NCBI GenBank assembly: GCA_030770535.1
Contig: JASVEC010000014.1
Coordinates: 1-64,000 of the forward strand
Length of the DNA stretch: 64,000 nucleotides
Direction of reading: 5' to 3'
Source of the DNA: Batkoa obscura
Lineage: Eukaryota; Entomophthoromycota; Entomophthoromycetes; Entomophthorales; Batkoaceae
Shown: one piece after another, positions 10,960 to 22,231 of the stretch
Layout: the number at the start of each line of letters is the position of its first letter
Position numbering within the stretch: the stretch's first letter is position 1
The notes under the pieces: generated by a model
The model's database searches: none
Seen by the model: the letters and a program-made list of their open reading frames with translations, nothing else
Told to the model about the DNA's origin: nothing
Made by a program: the position numbers and the translations under genes

Positions 10960-13647
10960 ATGTCTTCTTCAAACTCATTCTTTGATGTAATCGCAAGTTG
11001 GCTTGAAGATATAGTTGGTGAAGTAGGTGATGGTTATTTTGTAGCTCAAAATGGGAATAGATCTAGTCCAGGTGTACAATTTATAGTTTCAATAGTAATT
11101 GGTTTAGTCTCTATTATAGCCTTTTCAATATTAAGAGTAACATGGCGTTCGCTCTATTCTTCAAAAGAAAAATTGACAAATAGGCCACCTCCGATAATCC
11201 CAAAAACATTATTTGGATGGTTTGTTCCATTATTTAAGATTAAAGAAGAGGAAGTCTTGGATTTAGTTGGGTTAGATTCTTTAATGCATTTAAGGTTTTT
11301 TAAACTTTCAGCAATAATATTTGGGTTGTGCTCAATTTACGGGGTTTTTGTTTTGATAATGATCACTTCTTTTATCCCTGTTACTCCTGAAGAGTCAGAA
11401 AAAGGATTTGATGTAACTTTCCGTTGGTCTATAAAAGCTGTACCAGAAGGAAGTTATTATTTAGTTGCCCATTTTGTAGGGGTATACATCTTTTCCTTAA
11501 TTACCATGTTTATGCTCCATAGAGAGTATCAAATATTTTCATTTTTAAGGTGGAATTTTCTATTGAAGGCTAAGCATAGTGTTACTGCACGATCAGTTTT
11601 GGTGGAAGGCATCCCTCATAGTTTAAGAAACGAACAATCATTGGCCAAGTATTTCACATCGATGGATTTTGGCAATGTAGGATGTGTAAGGATTTGTCAT
11701 AGTGCAGCTGAATTAACAAGATTAGTTAGAAAGCGAGCTAATATTTTAATAAGTCTAGAAAGTACTATAACTTCATGGATTGGTAATCCATGCATAAAAG
11801 AGAATTATAATCCACAAGAGTTAGAAGAAGCCATATCACATTCCAAATTAATACAAGTAGGAGAAAAGGAAAGACCTCAAGTTAAAGCTGGTTTTTTTGG
11901 TATTGTTGGAAACAAATTGGATGCCATCAATCATAAATATAAACAAATTAAAGATATCGATGCTTCAATAAATCTTCTTCGCTTAAAAGATAATAAATTT
12001 CGTACAACAGGAGTTGGCTTCGTTACTTTTAAAGATATCCGCTCTGCTCATTTGGTTTCACAAGTAAATCCAAACTCAATACCATTTCGTTTAAGGACTG
12101 AACTCGCCCCAGAGCCAAGAGACATATATTGGGCTAATTTAGGAATAACAGCAAGAGAGCAATCATTAAGAAGGTTTTTTGTTTATGTTGCAGTAGGGCT
12201 CGTCACTTTTTTTTATACCATCCCACTTTCAGTTATTTCCTCATTATTACAGATTGAAAAATTAGTTAAGGTGTTACCATTTTTGAAAGATTTGCAGGAT
12301 GCTAGTCCATATATTTATGATCTTTTATCTGGTTTCTTGCCTACTGTTGCTACTATCACTTTTATTGCTATAACGCCTTTAATTTTTACTGGGCTTACTA
12401 TTGTACAAGGAAACAAGTCAATAAGTTCAATTGAAAGGGACACTATATCGAAGCATTACTTGTTTCTCTTTGTCAATGTTTTATTAGTTTTTACTATTTC
12501 AACTACATTTATTAAAACAATATTTGATGATGTGTTAAAAAATCCAACAAACATTCCAAATTTATTGGCAGGATCTCTACCTGAAGTAGCACCTTTCTTT
12601 GTAAACTATGTAATGATTTTAGGAATCGGCTATTTCCCACTTCAACTTGTTCAACTGGGTCCTGTATTCTTTTATTTCTATCGTCGTATATTTTCAAAAA
12701 CTCCACGTGATTTTGCTGAATTACTTGCCCCTTCATTTATTGACTATGGATGGCTTTTAGGACAACCACTCTTAGTCTTTACTTTGACTATGACCTATTC
12801 AGTTATATCCCCATTGATATTAGTGGTCGGTACATGTTATTATGTTGTTGGTCATTTTGTAAACAAGTATATAATGTTATACGTAGCTTATAGAAATTAT
12901 GAAACTGGGGGTATGCTATGGCCATGTATATTTAATAGAATTATGGTAGGGGTGTTTTTAAAGCAGTTATTAATGACAGGATATTTTGGTTTAAAAAATT
13001 TTTATCCATTATCGATTGCTATGTTACCATTAATAATTTTTACATCAATATTTGCTTATTATATGCCCAAAGCTTATCCAAATGATTGTAAATATTTACC
13101 TGCAGATTATTTAATCAATAATGATAATACGACAGAATCTTTATTAGCAAGGAATGATTTGATCAGCAGCGCCAATTTGAGTGCAGCAACATCCTTAAAC
13201 CATGATTTTGGAGGTGAGCATGCGATTGACTCGCTTTCAATACCAGTTTCTGAAGCAAGTGATAAGTATAGGTTTGGGCCAGCCACACAACACCAAGAAG
13301 AAGATGTAGCAAGTAATTTGGTATCAGAGCCATACATGGATGATCAACAATATATTGCAGAACCAAATGTTCGTACTGATTATAGTCAATCTACAATGTT
13401 GAAATTCTATGGTGTTTTAGATTCAGGTATTGAAGGTTATGGGAATCCAGCTATCCATGGAACGTTACCCAAGTTATGGCTTCCACAAAAAATTGATCCA
13501 AAGGTGTACCAAAAACTATTAAAAAGAAGAACCTGTTTTTGCTGTTCTCCTATAAGTATGACACTCCCAGAAAGCGACCAAGATCAAAGTAATCGTACTA
13601 ATATTAATTCTCTTTCTTCAACATATCCACTCACTTCAGGTGAATGA
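10960..13647 (+). CDS. CSC1/TMEM63 (RSN1/DUF221) stress-gated channel-like protein
   Basis: Single exon, 895 residues. The N-terminus has three hydrophobic segments (about 45-65, 110-135 and 165-190), as in the RSN1_TM module, with the PPPIIPKTLFGWFVPLF stretch between them. Residues ~200-390 form the cytosolic PHM7-type domain (SVLVEGIPHSLRNEQSL, then GVGFVTFKDIRSAHL), which ends in the APEPRDIYWANLG motif. From ~405 to ~715 there are seven or eight further membrane segments matching the RSN1_7TM channel core. The tail is hydrophilic and ends with a LWLPQKIDP/KLLKRRTCFCC block like the fungal PHM7_ext segment. Relatives are osmotically or mechanically gated cation channels, or lipid-moving proteins, of plasma or internal membranes. 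The length is usual for fungal members. The reading frame is uninterrupted and the stop codon is TGA. Confidence 0.9.
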   Translation: MSSSNSFFDVIASWLEDIVGEVGDGYFVAQNGNRSSPGVQFIVSIVIGLVSIIAFSILRVTWRSLYSSKEKLTNRPPPIIPKTLFGWFVPLFKIKEEEVLDLVGLDSLMHLRFFKLSAIIFGLCSIYGVFVLIMITSFIPVTPEESEKGFDVTFRWSIKAVPEGSYYLVAHFVGVYIFSLITMFMLHREYQIFSFLRWNFLLKAKHSVTARSVLVEGIPHSLRNEQSLAKYFTSMDFGNVGCVRICHSAAELTRLVRKRANILISLESTITSWIGNPCIKENYNPQELEEAISHSKLIQVGEKERPQVKAGFFGIVGNKLDAINHKYKQIKDIDASINLLRLKDNKFRTTGVGFVTFKDIRSAHLVSQVNPNSIPFRLRTELAPEPRDIYWANLGITAREQSLRRFFVYVAVGLVTFFYTIPLSVISSLLQIEKLVKVLPFLKDLQDASPYIYDLLSGFLPTVATITFIAITPLIFTGLTIVQGNKSISSIERDTISKHYLFLFVNVLLVFTISTTFIKTIFDDVLKNPTNIPNLLAGSLPEVAPFFVNYVMILGIGYFPLQLVQLGPVFFYFYRRIFSKTPRDFAELLAPSFIDYGWLLGQPLLVFTLTMTYSVISPLILVVGTCYYVVGHFVNKYIMLYVAYRNYETGGMLWPCIFNRIMVGVFLKQLLMTGYFGLKNFYPLSIAMLPLIIFTSIFAYYMPKAYPNDCKYLPADYLINNDNTTESLLARNDLISSANLSAATSLNHDFGGEHAIDSLSIPVSEASDKYRFGPATQHQEEDVASNLVSEPYMDDQQYIAEPNVRTDYSQSTMLKFYGVLDSGIEGYGNPAIHGTLPKLWLPQKIDPKVYQKLLKRRTCFCCSPISMTLPESDQDQSNRTNINSLSSTYPLTSGE

Positions 13648-14062
13648 GATAAAAATATTTATGATTAATAAACTATGCAAGTTTAATGAGATCTTTATTT
13701 TATTTGAATCACAAAGTTAAAATTAAATGATAGCGTAATAAAGGATATTAAAACTATTCAAATAACTTAATAATCAATAAAAGACATATTCTTTGTTTAA
13801 GGATTTTACTAATAATTTTTCCACTTAATAGCGCTTAAAAAATGGAAAAGTAATGAAATCAAAAAAATGCATCCTTGTATGTTATATTATTCAACCATTT
13901 CAAAAGTGGTAACTTTGACTAAATCTAGCAAAATTTGCATTAATTGCGATATTCTTACCTTAACCAATCATGTTCATTTGTAAAACAAAAGACCAAAAAC
14001 TTAATTTAAAAATTTTAAATATTAAAAGAATATCCAGCAATATCATATTGATTTATTTAAAA
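13648..14062. other. Intergenic, contains one MITE
   Basis: Spacer between the channel gene and the nucleoporin gene, with a MITE at 13782-13880. A longer in-frame start at 13970 is possible for the next gene. Confidence 0.5.
13782..13880 (-). mobile_element. MITE copy (left end decayed)
   Basis: Core blocks TTTAAGGATTTTACTAATAA, CCACTTAATAGCGCTTAA and TGGAAAAGTAATGAAATC are clear. The left end has lost its G run and the right end reads CATCCTTGTA. It lies 180 bases upstream of the nucleoporin start. Confidence 0.75.
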
Positions 14063-16226
14063 ATGGATTTTAAAGGCTTGGAAGAAAAATTCAAATGTCT
14101 AAATAATAGCAAGAACTCAATTCAAAAAATTGTTTCTCATGAATCTTTTGTCTATATTGCTAACGGAAATAAGATTGGTTGTTATTTAATTGCTCAAAAG
14201 TCCAAAGCTACGGAATATCAGGAACTATTTTCAAAAGAAATTGAGTTTGATATAATCGATTTAAGTATTAATAACAACGGAACTTATTTAGCTTTATATG
14301 GCTCAAACGAACAAGGATTAAATAAATTATGTGTAATACCGTTATTTGAGTTAAACATTATTCTTTCTTCAAACATCCAGATCAACCCGTTATTAGTTCG
14401 GTAAGTTTTTCAACATCTGAAAGTTTATTTAATTTATAAAAATTAGGGTTCTAGAAATAGATTCAAATAATATGAAGGATTCTAAAATTATGAAGGTTGC
14501 ATGGCACCCTTTATCTAAAGAATCAACTGCACTTTTAGTTCTCAGTTCTAATAATTTTTTAAGGTGAGTTTATATTTAAACAAGTTATTTAACTAATATT
14601 TAGATTGTACGATATCGAAATCAATTGTATAGAACCAGAGTTGGTGTTTGATTTAAATAAGGAAAATTTGAAATGTAGAAATAAAGGAATTGAGGAAAAT
14701 GTACCTAAAGATGAAATAGTTGATTTGGCTTTTGGTTCGATTGAAGCAGAAGGCTGGGAGCCATTCACCGTTTTATTTGCAACAAAGTCATATAAATTTT
14801 ATTATTTATGCCCATTGATCCCAAAACGATGGTATTTTTTAATATGTTCAATATTGATATATACTCATTTTAGTTAGTTTATTACCTCGGAAGAATATAA
14901 AAACACTTTTTTACCTTGCTTTGAAAAAGTTTAATACTTCGAACAAAGAAGGAGAAATTAAGTACAATGAACTTCTCTATGAGTATGCGACTAGACCAAA
15001 TGAAGTTGGGATATACCATGATTTAATTTTTCTTATAAGCTTGACAAAATTCCCAATATTTACTAAAGACAAAAGATTTATTGATGTTGACTTTTATTCT
15101 CATAAAATGAACATGAAAAACTTTTTGAAGTTAAAAAGAGTAGAAATTTTTGCTTCAAAACCACCTCTGCCTAAAAATTCAAGAATTGTGCCTGTAGTTA
15201 AAAATATACTGACCATTCCTACAACAAGCTTAACTATACTTTGTACAATATTCGAAGACGGGAGATTTGTTATAAAGGCAATTACTTCATTTCCAGAACC
15301 AAGTTTTTATGACAATAAGGTAAATAAATTTATTTATGAATGAAACTATTAGAACAATTTGTTATTAGAAGTTAAAAAATGAACAAAATGAAGAGGCATT
15401 TGTTGTTTTACAGATACTAAAATTTAAAGAGTTTTCCAAACATAAACTAAACACCTTATTTGATCCATTATTCCCTTCACATTTATATATATGTAGTCGT
15501 GATAATGGATATGTCGTTGATTTTACAGATTTGATCAATAATATTAAATATAACCATTTCCCTGAGCAGCTTGGCTCGCCTTGTCCAGTTAATGAAATTA
15601 TCAGTAATAAAAAAGAAGATATTGCTATAAATGACATGTGCTTTATCAATCATAAAAATGTAGAAAGTGCATTTTTATGGTTTATAGGAGTCAATCAAAG
15701 AGAAGAAATTGTTAGCAAAACTAAATTTATTAAGCCATTTATTCCTGCGCCTCTATCGAAATTATACTCAGTAAGCAAAATAAGTCATTTATCAGATCAA
15801 GCAAACTTGTACCAAGCTAATAAAAGAGAAAGTGGGTATACTTTTAGTGGTTTCAATTCCAAGCTCAGCTTTACAGATCGGGTACTAGATTCAAAGGATA
15901 GTGCTGATATAACCTTGAACGCTTTAAAAAATAAGTTAAAGGGCTTAGAAGCGAATATCAAACATTTAAATCTTAGGTAAGCTATTATTTAATTTGAGCT
16001 AAATGATATTTAATCTATTATTAGTTCAATTTATTTTGAATCAAGAATAAGTCATATAAACCAAACAACTGATAAGATAACTTCATTAAATCGGGCGTAT
16101 CAGCAAGGTGAAGTGAAAAGCAAACAGATAAAAGATAAAATGAATGAACTAGAGCTTTATTCAAATGGTCTTCTAAATAACATTAAGGACTTAAAAATAC
16201 AAGTAGCAAATTTAAAGATTAATTAA
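14063..16226 (+). CDS. Nup88/Nup82-family nucleoporin
   Basis: Six exons: 14063-14400, 14447-14563, 14604-14831, 14878-15319, 15369-15976 and 16025-16226, coding 644 residues. The introns are 40-49 nt, and the joined frame stays open only with these junctions. Motifs in family order: VAWHPLSKES and LLVLSSNNFLRLYDIE near 125-160, IVDLAFGSIEAEGWEPFTV and a YKFYYLCPLIPKR block near 195-230. All belong to the N-terminal beta-propeller. The C-terminal ~110 residues are a charged coiled coil, as expected for the part that joins the cytoplasmic Nup complex (Nup82-Nup159-Nsp1 in yeast, Nup88-Nup214-Nup62 in animals). The start at MDFKGLEEKF was preferred over an in-frame ATG 93 bases upstream, because the upstream extension is basic and unlike the propeller start. 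The exon joins are my inference from frame and GT-AG signals. Confidence 0.8.
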
Positions 16227-16514
16227 ATAAAAATATACATTATACTAAAAACACTATTATATTAGATACTTTTTATTATTATTAGTAAATAAAGCTTTAT
16301 TTATTTCATCACTATTTAAATGTTTGTTTTTTAAAAATATATTTGAAACGAAACTAAATTTTATTGGCTAAAATTAAAAATCTCGAAATTTACCAAACAT
16401 TTAATTAATTGGTCAATTAATTTTGATGATTACCATAAATTAAAAATTCAATATTTTATAATTTCTTCACATTTTGAAGGTTAAATAATTACCTCTTATT
16501 AGATTATATCTAAA

Positions 16515-19500
16515 ATGGATTCTCGTACCCAAACCACCCTTGGTCATCAATATAATGATAATGAAATCGATGCAATGAATGCTGCCACCCAACGCCTTGA
16601 TATTGATGTTGAAGACTTTATTAAATTAAGCCATGAGGACGCACATAATGGATTAAACTCTTTTGTTCAATCATCATCTAATGACTTTCTTGATGACTCT
16701 GATGGTTTAGCTTATAGTAATACCGTGGATAATTTAGATGAATATGATATTTATGGTGAAAAAAAGCCTGTAGTCCAAGAAAAAAAGAAACAAAACAAAA
16801 ATAAAGCTGTCCCTGATCTAAACTCTGATTCTTTGTTTCCTTCACTTGGATCTGCAAACCCCAAAGTTTCATCTGCCTGGGCCTCAAAGAAACATGTCAC
16901 CCCTATCTCTACTCCTACCTCTAAGCCAAGTGCAAGAAATAGTGAAATAGTATCTCAAACCCTTAACCTTAAGTTGGGTCAGAGTACCCAAAACTCTAAT
17001 CAATTAAGAGAAACAGTTCAAAAAGTCCAAAAACGTTTTGGTGTTAACATTAATGTTTCTAGCTCAAAAATTTCTGGAATTACAACTTTCATTATTAAAG
17101 GTCACCCAGATAAAGTACCAAAAGCAGAACGTGAAATTAAAGCCGGAGTTGCACCTAAAGTAACCTTTTGTTTTTTAATTTATTAAGTACTAACGACATA
17201 TAGACAAGTGCTACTATCAGTGTGCCTTCGAATATTACTCGTTTCATCCTTGGTTCTAAAGGTAGAAACCTTGCTCAGCTTCAACAAAAAACTATGACAA
17301 ATATCACGGTCCCACCTAGAGAAAATGAAGATGGCGACGAAGAAGATTCATATATTGAAGTTAGCATTGTTGGTGAGTTATCTGGGGTTCAAGAAGCTAA
17401 AAGGGAGATTGAAAGTATCATTCGTGAAAAGGTAAATATAAGCTAATCTTTCTTATATATATAAATTTAATTATCTCATTTTAAGGCCGTTAAAGTTGAA
17501 TTAAAGATTACTGAAATTCCCGCTACTCACTATCCATTTTTAGCAGGGCCAAAAGGCTCGTTATTAAAATCTTACTTATCTGATTCTTCAGTTGAAGTCA
17601 AAGTTCCCTTTGTTTTTGAAAACCAAAGTAATCTTATTCAAGATGATCATCCAATTGTCATATTAGGTGCAAAGGAATCTTTAAGTAAGACCAAAAGTAC
17701 TATTTTGGAAGCATATGAAAATTTAAAAGACGATATCTCTGATCTTACTATTTCTATCCCAAAGTCCAAGCATTGTTTCTTAATTGGTCCCAATGGCGCT
17801 AATTTAAAAGATTTTTTTGCTGCTTCAGGTAAATCATAGAAATATTTTTTTTAGCTTTATTAACAAATTAAGGATGTATCGTAAGAATTCCAGAAGCTTC
17901 CAATCTATCAAATAAAGTAACTATTATTGGACCAAGTGAAAAACTTGCACAATCAGTTGCTTTATTAATGGAAAAGGCAAACTCCGCACAAGCTTCAACT
18001 ATTGATGTTGAGAAATTACATAAATCAGTTGAAAATTATCTCAGCTCACTTTATACTTATTTTAGTACCACTTCTTATATACAAGAATTAGAAAAGAAGC
18101 ATAAAGTTCAAGTTCAGATCCCCTTTGTAAATAAGCCTACCGGAAAAATCGACATTATTGGTAAGGTTAAAGAAGATGTGCAAAAAGCCAAAGCTTCACT
18201 TGAATCTCATATAAAAGCACTCCCACCTACTTGTTTTGCTTCACTTACTATCCCCAAGGAATTACATAACTATATTAAAGGAGTTGAAAATGCAAAATTA
18301 GAACAAGCAAATAGTAAATATAATATTCAAGTGATCGTCCCAGGCTCTAATCTCAACACTACTTCAATTACTCTATTCTCTCCAAAATCTGACAAAAAAG
18401 CTTTATCAGAAGTTAAAGCTCAAATCGAAAAAGACATTAGTGGGTTACTTAATATCGATAGCAAAGCAGTAACTGTACCAAACAAAATACATCGTCATAT
18501 TATTGGACCAAATGGAAGCACCCTTGAATCGATTATAGGAAAACTTGGAGAATCAAAGGTATTGATTTCCTTTGGCAGTAAACCTATTACTGGATTTAAT
18601 TTACCAGAACATATCTTGTTTACTACAGAAGGTCTCAGCCCAAATCAAATATCTATTTCTGGTCCATCAAGCGAAATTGAACGAATTTCAAAGGAGTTAG
18701 AAAAATTAGCAGTTGAAATGGAAGATTATGAAAAGGCACGCTCTTATTCAACTTCATTCACAATTCCTACCAAACATTCATCTCATATTGTAGGCAGAAA
18801 TGGTTCAAATATTAATAAACTTAAACAAAACTATGATGTAAAAATTGAAATGGATAAATCGTCAAACAGTGAAACCACTGTAAAGGTTCAAGGAGTTCAA
18901 CAAAATGCCGATAAAGTCAAACATGAAATTATTTCACAAGTTGAAAAATTAGCAGATCATACTGAAGAAAAGATACGTGTACCAAGTCAATATCATCGTT
19001 CAATTATAGGTGCCCAAGGAAAATATGTAAAGAGGCTTGAGGAGAAATACAATGTGTTTATTAAATTTCCTGCAAGTATCAAATCAATTAGCGATAATGA
19101 AAATGAAGAAGAAAATGATAAACAAGCACCTAAAGTTCAAATAGGAAAGGACGAATTATTGATTAAAGGTGGTAAGAGAGGAGTATCTGAAGCTAAAGCT
19201 GAAATTATGGAAATTGTTGAATTTGAACGTGAAAACAACAATAAAGTAAACTTTAAAGTAGCTAAACGTTTCCTTCCGCATATCCTTGGTCGCAACGGCA
19301 TTAATATTAATTTAATAAAAGATGAAACAAATACCCGTATTGATATCGATAAAAAAGAGGAATCTGAAGGCGAATCTGATATCACCATCCTTGGAACAAA
19401 AAGTGGAATTAAGGAAGCCCAAAAAAGGATCCTTAAAATAGTTTCTGAAATGGAACAAAAAGTCACTGAGCAAGTCATTATTCCAAATAAATTTCACTCC

Positions 19501-20487
19501 AATTTAATTGGCCCAGGCGGTAGCCGAATCCGCCAACTTGTTGCAAAAGTTCAAGGTCTCGATAGTTCTGACCCAGAAGTTAATGCTAATATGGTGAAAT
19601 TCCCTAAAGGTAAAGATGATGATACAGTCACTGTAAAAGGCGACAAAGAAATAGTTGCCAAAGTGATTGATGCGCTTAAACAAGCTTCGTCAGCTCTTGA
19701 AAATATCAATACTATCACTGTCGAAATTGATCCAGAACACCATGCAACCCTTATAGGTCGTGGTGGTGCTATTATAAAATCACTTATGAACAAATACGAA
19801 GTAGACTTAAATTTCCCTCGTCGTGATTCTAAAGGTCCAGAAGCTTCTATAATTACTATTTCTGGAAATCTTGAAAACTGTGAAGCAGTCAAGAAAGATC
19901 TACTTAGTCGAATTCCAGTCAACGAATCTTTTGACTTCCCACAAAAATTCCACCATTCACTTTTAGGACGCGGTAATAGTACTATTCGTAAACTCCGTAA
20001 CGAATTCCAAATCAATGTGGATACACCAATAGTACCTAAACCTGAATTTAAAAGCCATGATCAAACTAATGGAAATGTTGCACGTATCGATGATGAAGTA
20101 TCAAAAGTCATGTTTGAGCAAATAGTATACCCTGATGGAGCTAAAGAAATTAGTTGGGTATTAAAGGGCTCTAATGATAATATTGCTAAAGCTAAAAAGT
20201 ATCTTGAAAAATTATATAAAGATATAAAAGATAAAAACCACGTCATTCGTCTTTATTCACACCCTTCTACACATGGACTTATTGTAGGAAGAGGGGGAAG
20301 TACAATTAATCAAATTCGTGCAGAAACCAAATGTGAAATTGAACTTCCATCTAATAATAATAACTCACGTCGTAAAGGTGATAACTCTCCATTTTCTGAT
20401 GGCACAGCCATTATTATCTGTGGTTCAGAAGAGAATACTTTGTTAGCTAAAGATCAAATTATTACTATAATTTCAACCCAAAAATAA
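16515..20487 (+). CDS. SCP160: SCP160/vigilin-type multi-KH RNA-binding protein
   Basis: Four exons: 16515-17159, 17204-17431, 17486-17828 and 17873-20487, coding 1276 residues, the usual vigilin/Scp160 length. After an acidic N-terminus (1-~150) come about 14 KH units. Canonical GxxG loops are visible in LGSKGRN, AGPKGSL, IGPNGAN, IGPNGST, VGRNGSN, IGAQGKY, LGRNGIN, IGPGGSR, IGRGGAI, LGRGNST and VGRGGST. The first unit and two in the region 450-560 have degenerate loops. In yeast the protein sits on polysomes and the ER surface and influences translation and chromosome maintenance; in animals vigilin binds many mRNAs. Codon use looks more biased than in neighbours, which suggests solid expression. 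Exon 3 to exon 4 is a phase-1 junction whose frame was checked. There is no TGA/TAA in frame. Confidence 0.92.
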
Positions 20488-20634
20488 GAAATATAAAAAA
20501 GAAGTTTTATATAATATTATTTTAACTTTCATTTAAATTTTAATAAATTCTCAAAAGTACTAGTTTTTTATTTTTTACGTTTTGTTTTATTGTATTTATA
20601 GTATTACATAAATATGTTAAACCATAACTTTTAG

Positions 20635-20823
20635 TTATATTGTGTTGAATTTGAATTCAAACAAGGACCCTCTTACTATTAGCATTGTTATTATTAAAAC
20701 AATTACTGCACCAATAATATAACCAATAGTTACAGGCAAATTATTAACTGAGTCGTTGGTTTGCTTTAGCTTAGGTAAAACATAAGCGCTTTCCCAAGAT
20801 TTAACATTAATTAGTTGAGTCAT
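20635..20823 (-). CDS. Hypothetical 62-residue single-pass membrane protein (may be relic)
   Basis: Short frame with one convincing membrane segment (about 34-52, VTIGYIIGAVIVLIITML) preceded by a polar N-terminus. It is not recognised. On the same strand just upstream (20960-21620) lie clear remains of a larger broken protein gene, so this may be that gene's last exon rather than an independent gene. I could not find a splice junction that joins the two in frame. Confidence 0.3.
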   Translation of the reverse strand: MTQLINVKSWESAYVLPKLKQTNDSVNNLPVTIGYIIGAVIVLIITMLIVRGSLFEFKFNTI

Positions 20824-20959
20824 TTGTTGACCCCTCCTCCGCTTTAATAACCAAAAGAGATGATTAGATGATCATTATAATAGACTAGACAATCTAAATA
20901 AATATTAATAAATGCACCCAATTTGATAATTTTTTCTAAATAAAGACATTTAAGTTTAA

Positions 20960-21620
20960 ACTATGTATCATTTACCTGAAAAATTTAAATAATCAGAGTT
21001 GGCTGCACTTTCTGCAAAATAAATTGTATTAAAGAATACAATAAAAGTTGGACTAAACCAACTCTCTGGCACATCTCTAGTTATTGTTTTTGTTTCTCAT
21101 TTTGCTATTGAATAATCATATGACATTATTGTTTGGACTGGAACTAATTCATTAGTATTAGCATTTGAATTATTAATCATATATGAAACCCTTGTACGTA
21201 ACTGAACTGTATATTATTTACTTACTGCTTTAGCTTTAGAAAAAGACCATATACCGCATCTAAAGTATTAAAAAAGGTAGAGAGTCTAATATATAAGAAC
21301 TAGATCAATTTTTATCAAATACTGTCTCACGCCCAAAAAGTCTCAACATATTTTCCACCAAGTCATTGTGTAACCCCACTTTTATTCGTGACTTATAAGA
21401 AAATCATCTGTATGAAAATTAGACATTGCTTGTTAACTTAAACTCAAGTTTGAGTATTTGAGTCAAATTATTGAAAACTTTTTTGATTAAATCATTTTTA
21501 CCGCCAAATATGATTATCTAGTTTGTTTTACTAATATATTTCACAGCCGGAATACTTATCCTCTGGAAACTATATTTGACTATCTCTTCCCACAGCTTAT
21601 GAAGCTCAACCTATAAATCA
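20960..21620 (-). pseudogene. Degenerate remains of an unknown protein gene
   Basis: In one minus-strand frame, stretches of credible protein are broken by many stops. They include FPEDKYSGCEIY (near 21545-21580), LGGKYVETFWA (21320-21355), VQLRTRVSYMINNSN (21160-21205) and VPESWFSPTFIVFF (21020-21075). Several stops fall where TGG or CAA would restore the flow, which fits transition-type decay of a former membrane or secreted protein. A GTAAAT donor after LNFSG near 20975 and a TTCAG acceptor near 21210 look like old splice sites. The family is not recognised. Confidence 0.4.
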
Positions 21621-22231
21621 AGCCCGTTAAATAATTTTAATCAGTATACACTTTTACTTTTGATCTCTCGATCACCAATCTCAGTAGTCACTCTACTTAG
21701 ATAACATAATGTATTATTAATTGACAACTCCCACCGTAAATATTAGGTGGTAAAGCAGATAACCAAATTATATGAATATAAAATATAAACTTTCAGTTCT
21801 AAATAAGAATAGAATATTATATAGTTAAGGAATGTATATTATTTATATGTTGTTGGCGCTTTATTCTTTGAATTAATGTTTTCTGCTATTTGGAAGGAAA
21901 TCTGAATTAATTTCATAAAATGCTCTTTATGTTCCACAGTATACAATCTAAAACCAAATCTATTTAAAATATAGATTTAAAAATTGATTAATGTTTAATA
22001 GTAACTATTCTTTATATCTCTATAAATAATATTCTAAACCGCATTTTTGATGTAAATATTAAGATGCTTCATATAATCAAAATAAATAGAAGATAAAATT
22101 TAACAAAACCACTATACTAAATAATAAAACTTAGGTTATTAATAGTATTCTGAAGAATAGTTGAAATGTTGCGGTCATAATTAACTCTTAATTAAATTTA
22201 TTATTTAATAAATTTATAACGATTAAAATAA
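21621..22231. other. Intergenic, nothing recognised
   Basis: AT-rich spacer between the gene relic and the last exon of the PHD protein. It holds no MITE and I see no other signal. Confidence 0.5.

Noticed and set aside
14471-14563. 14.4-16.2 kb frames as several small separate genes
   Set aside because: They join through GT-AG introns of 40-49 nt into one frame with consecutive Nup88/Nup82 motifs.
21020-21360. Reassignment of TGA to tryptophan
   Set aside because: TGA falls at Trp-like places only in this relic; the intact SAC3, CSC1-like and MFS genes end with TGA and use TGG for Trp.
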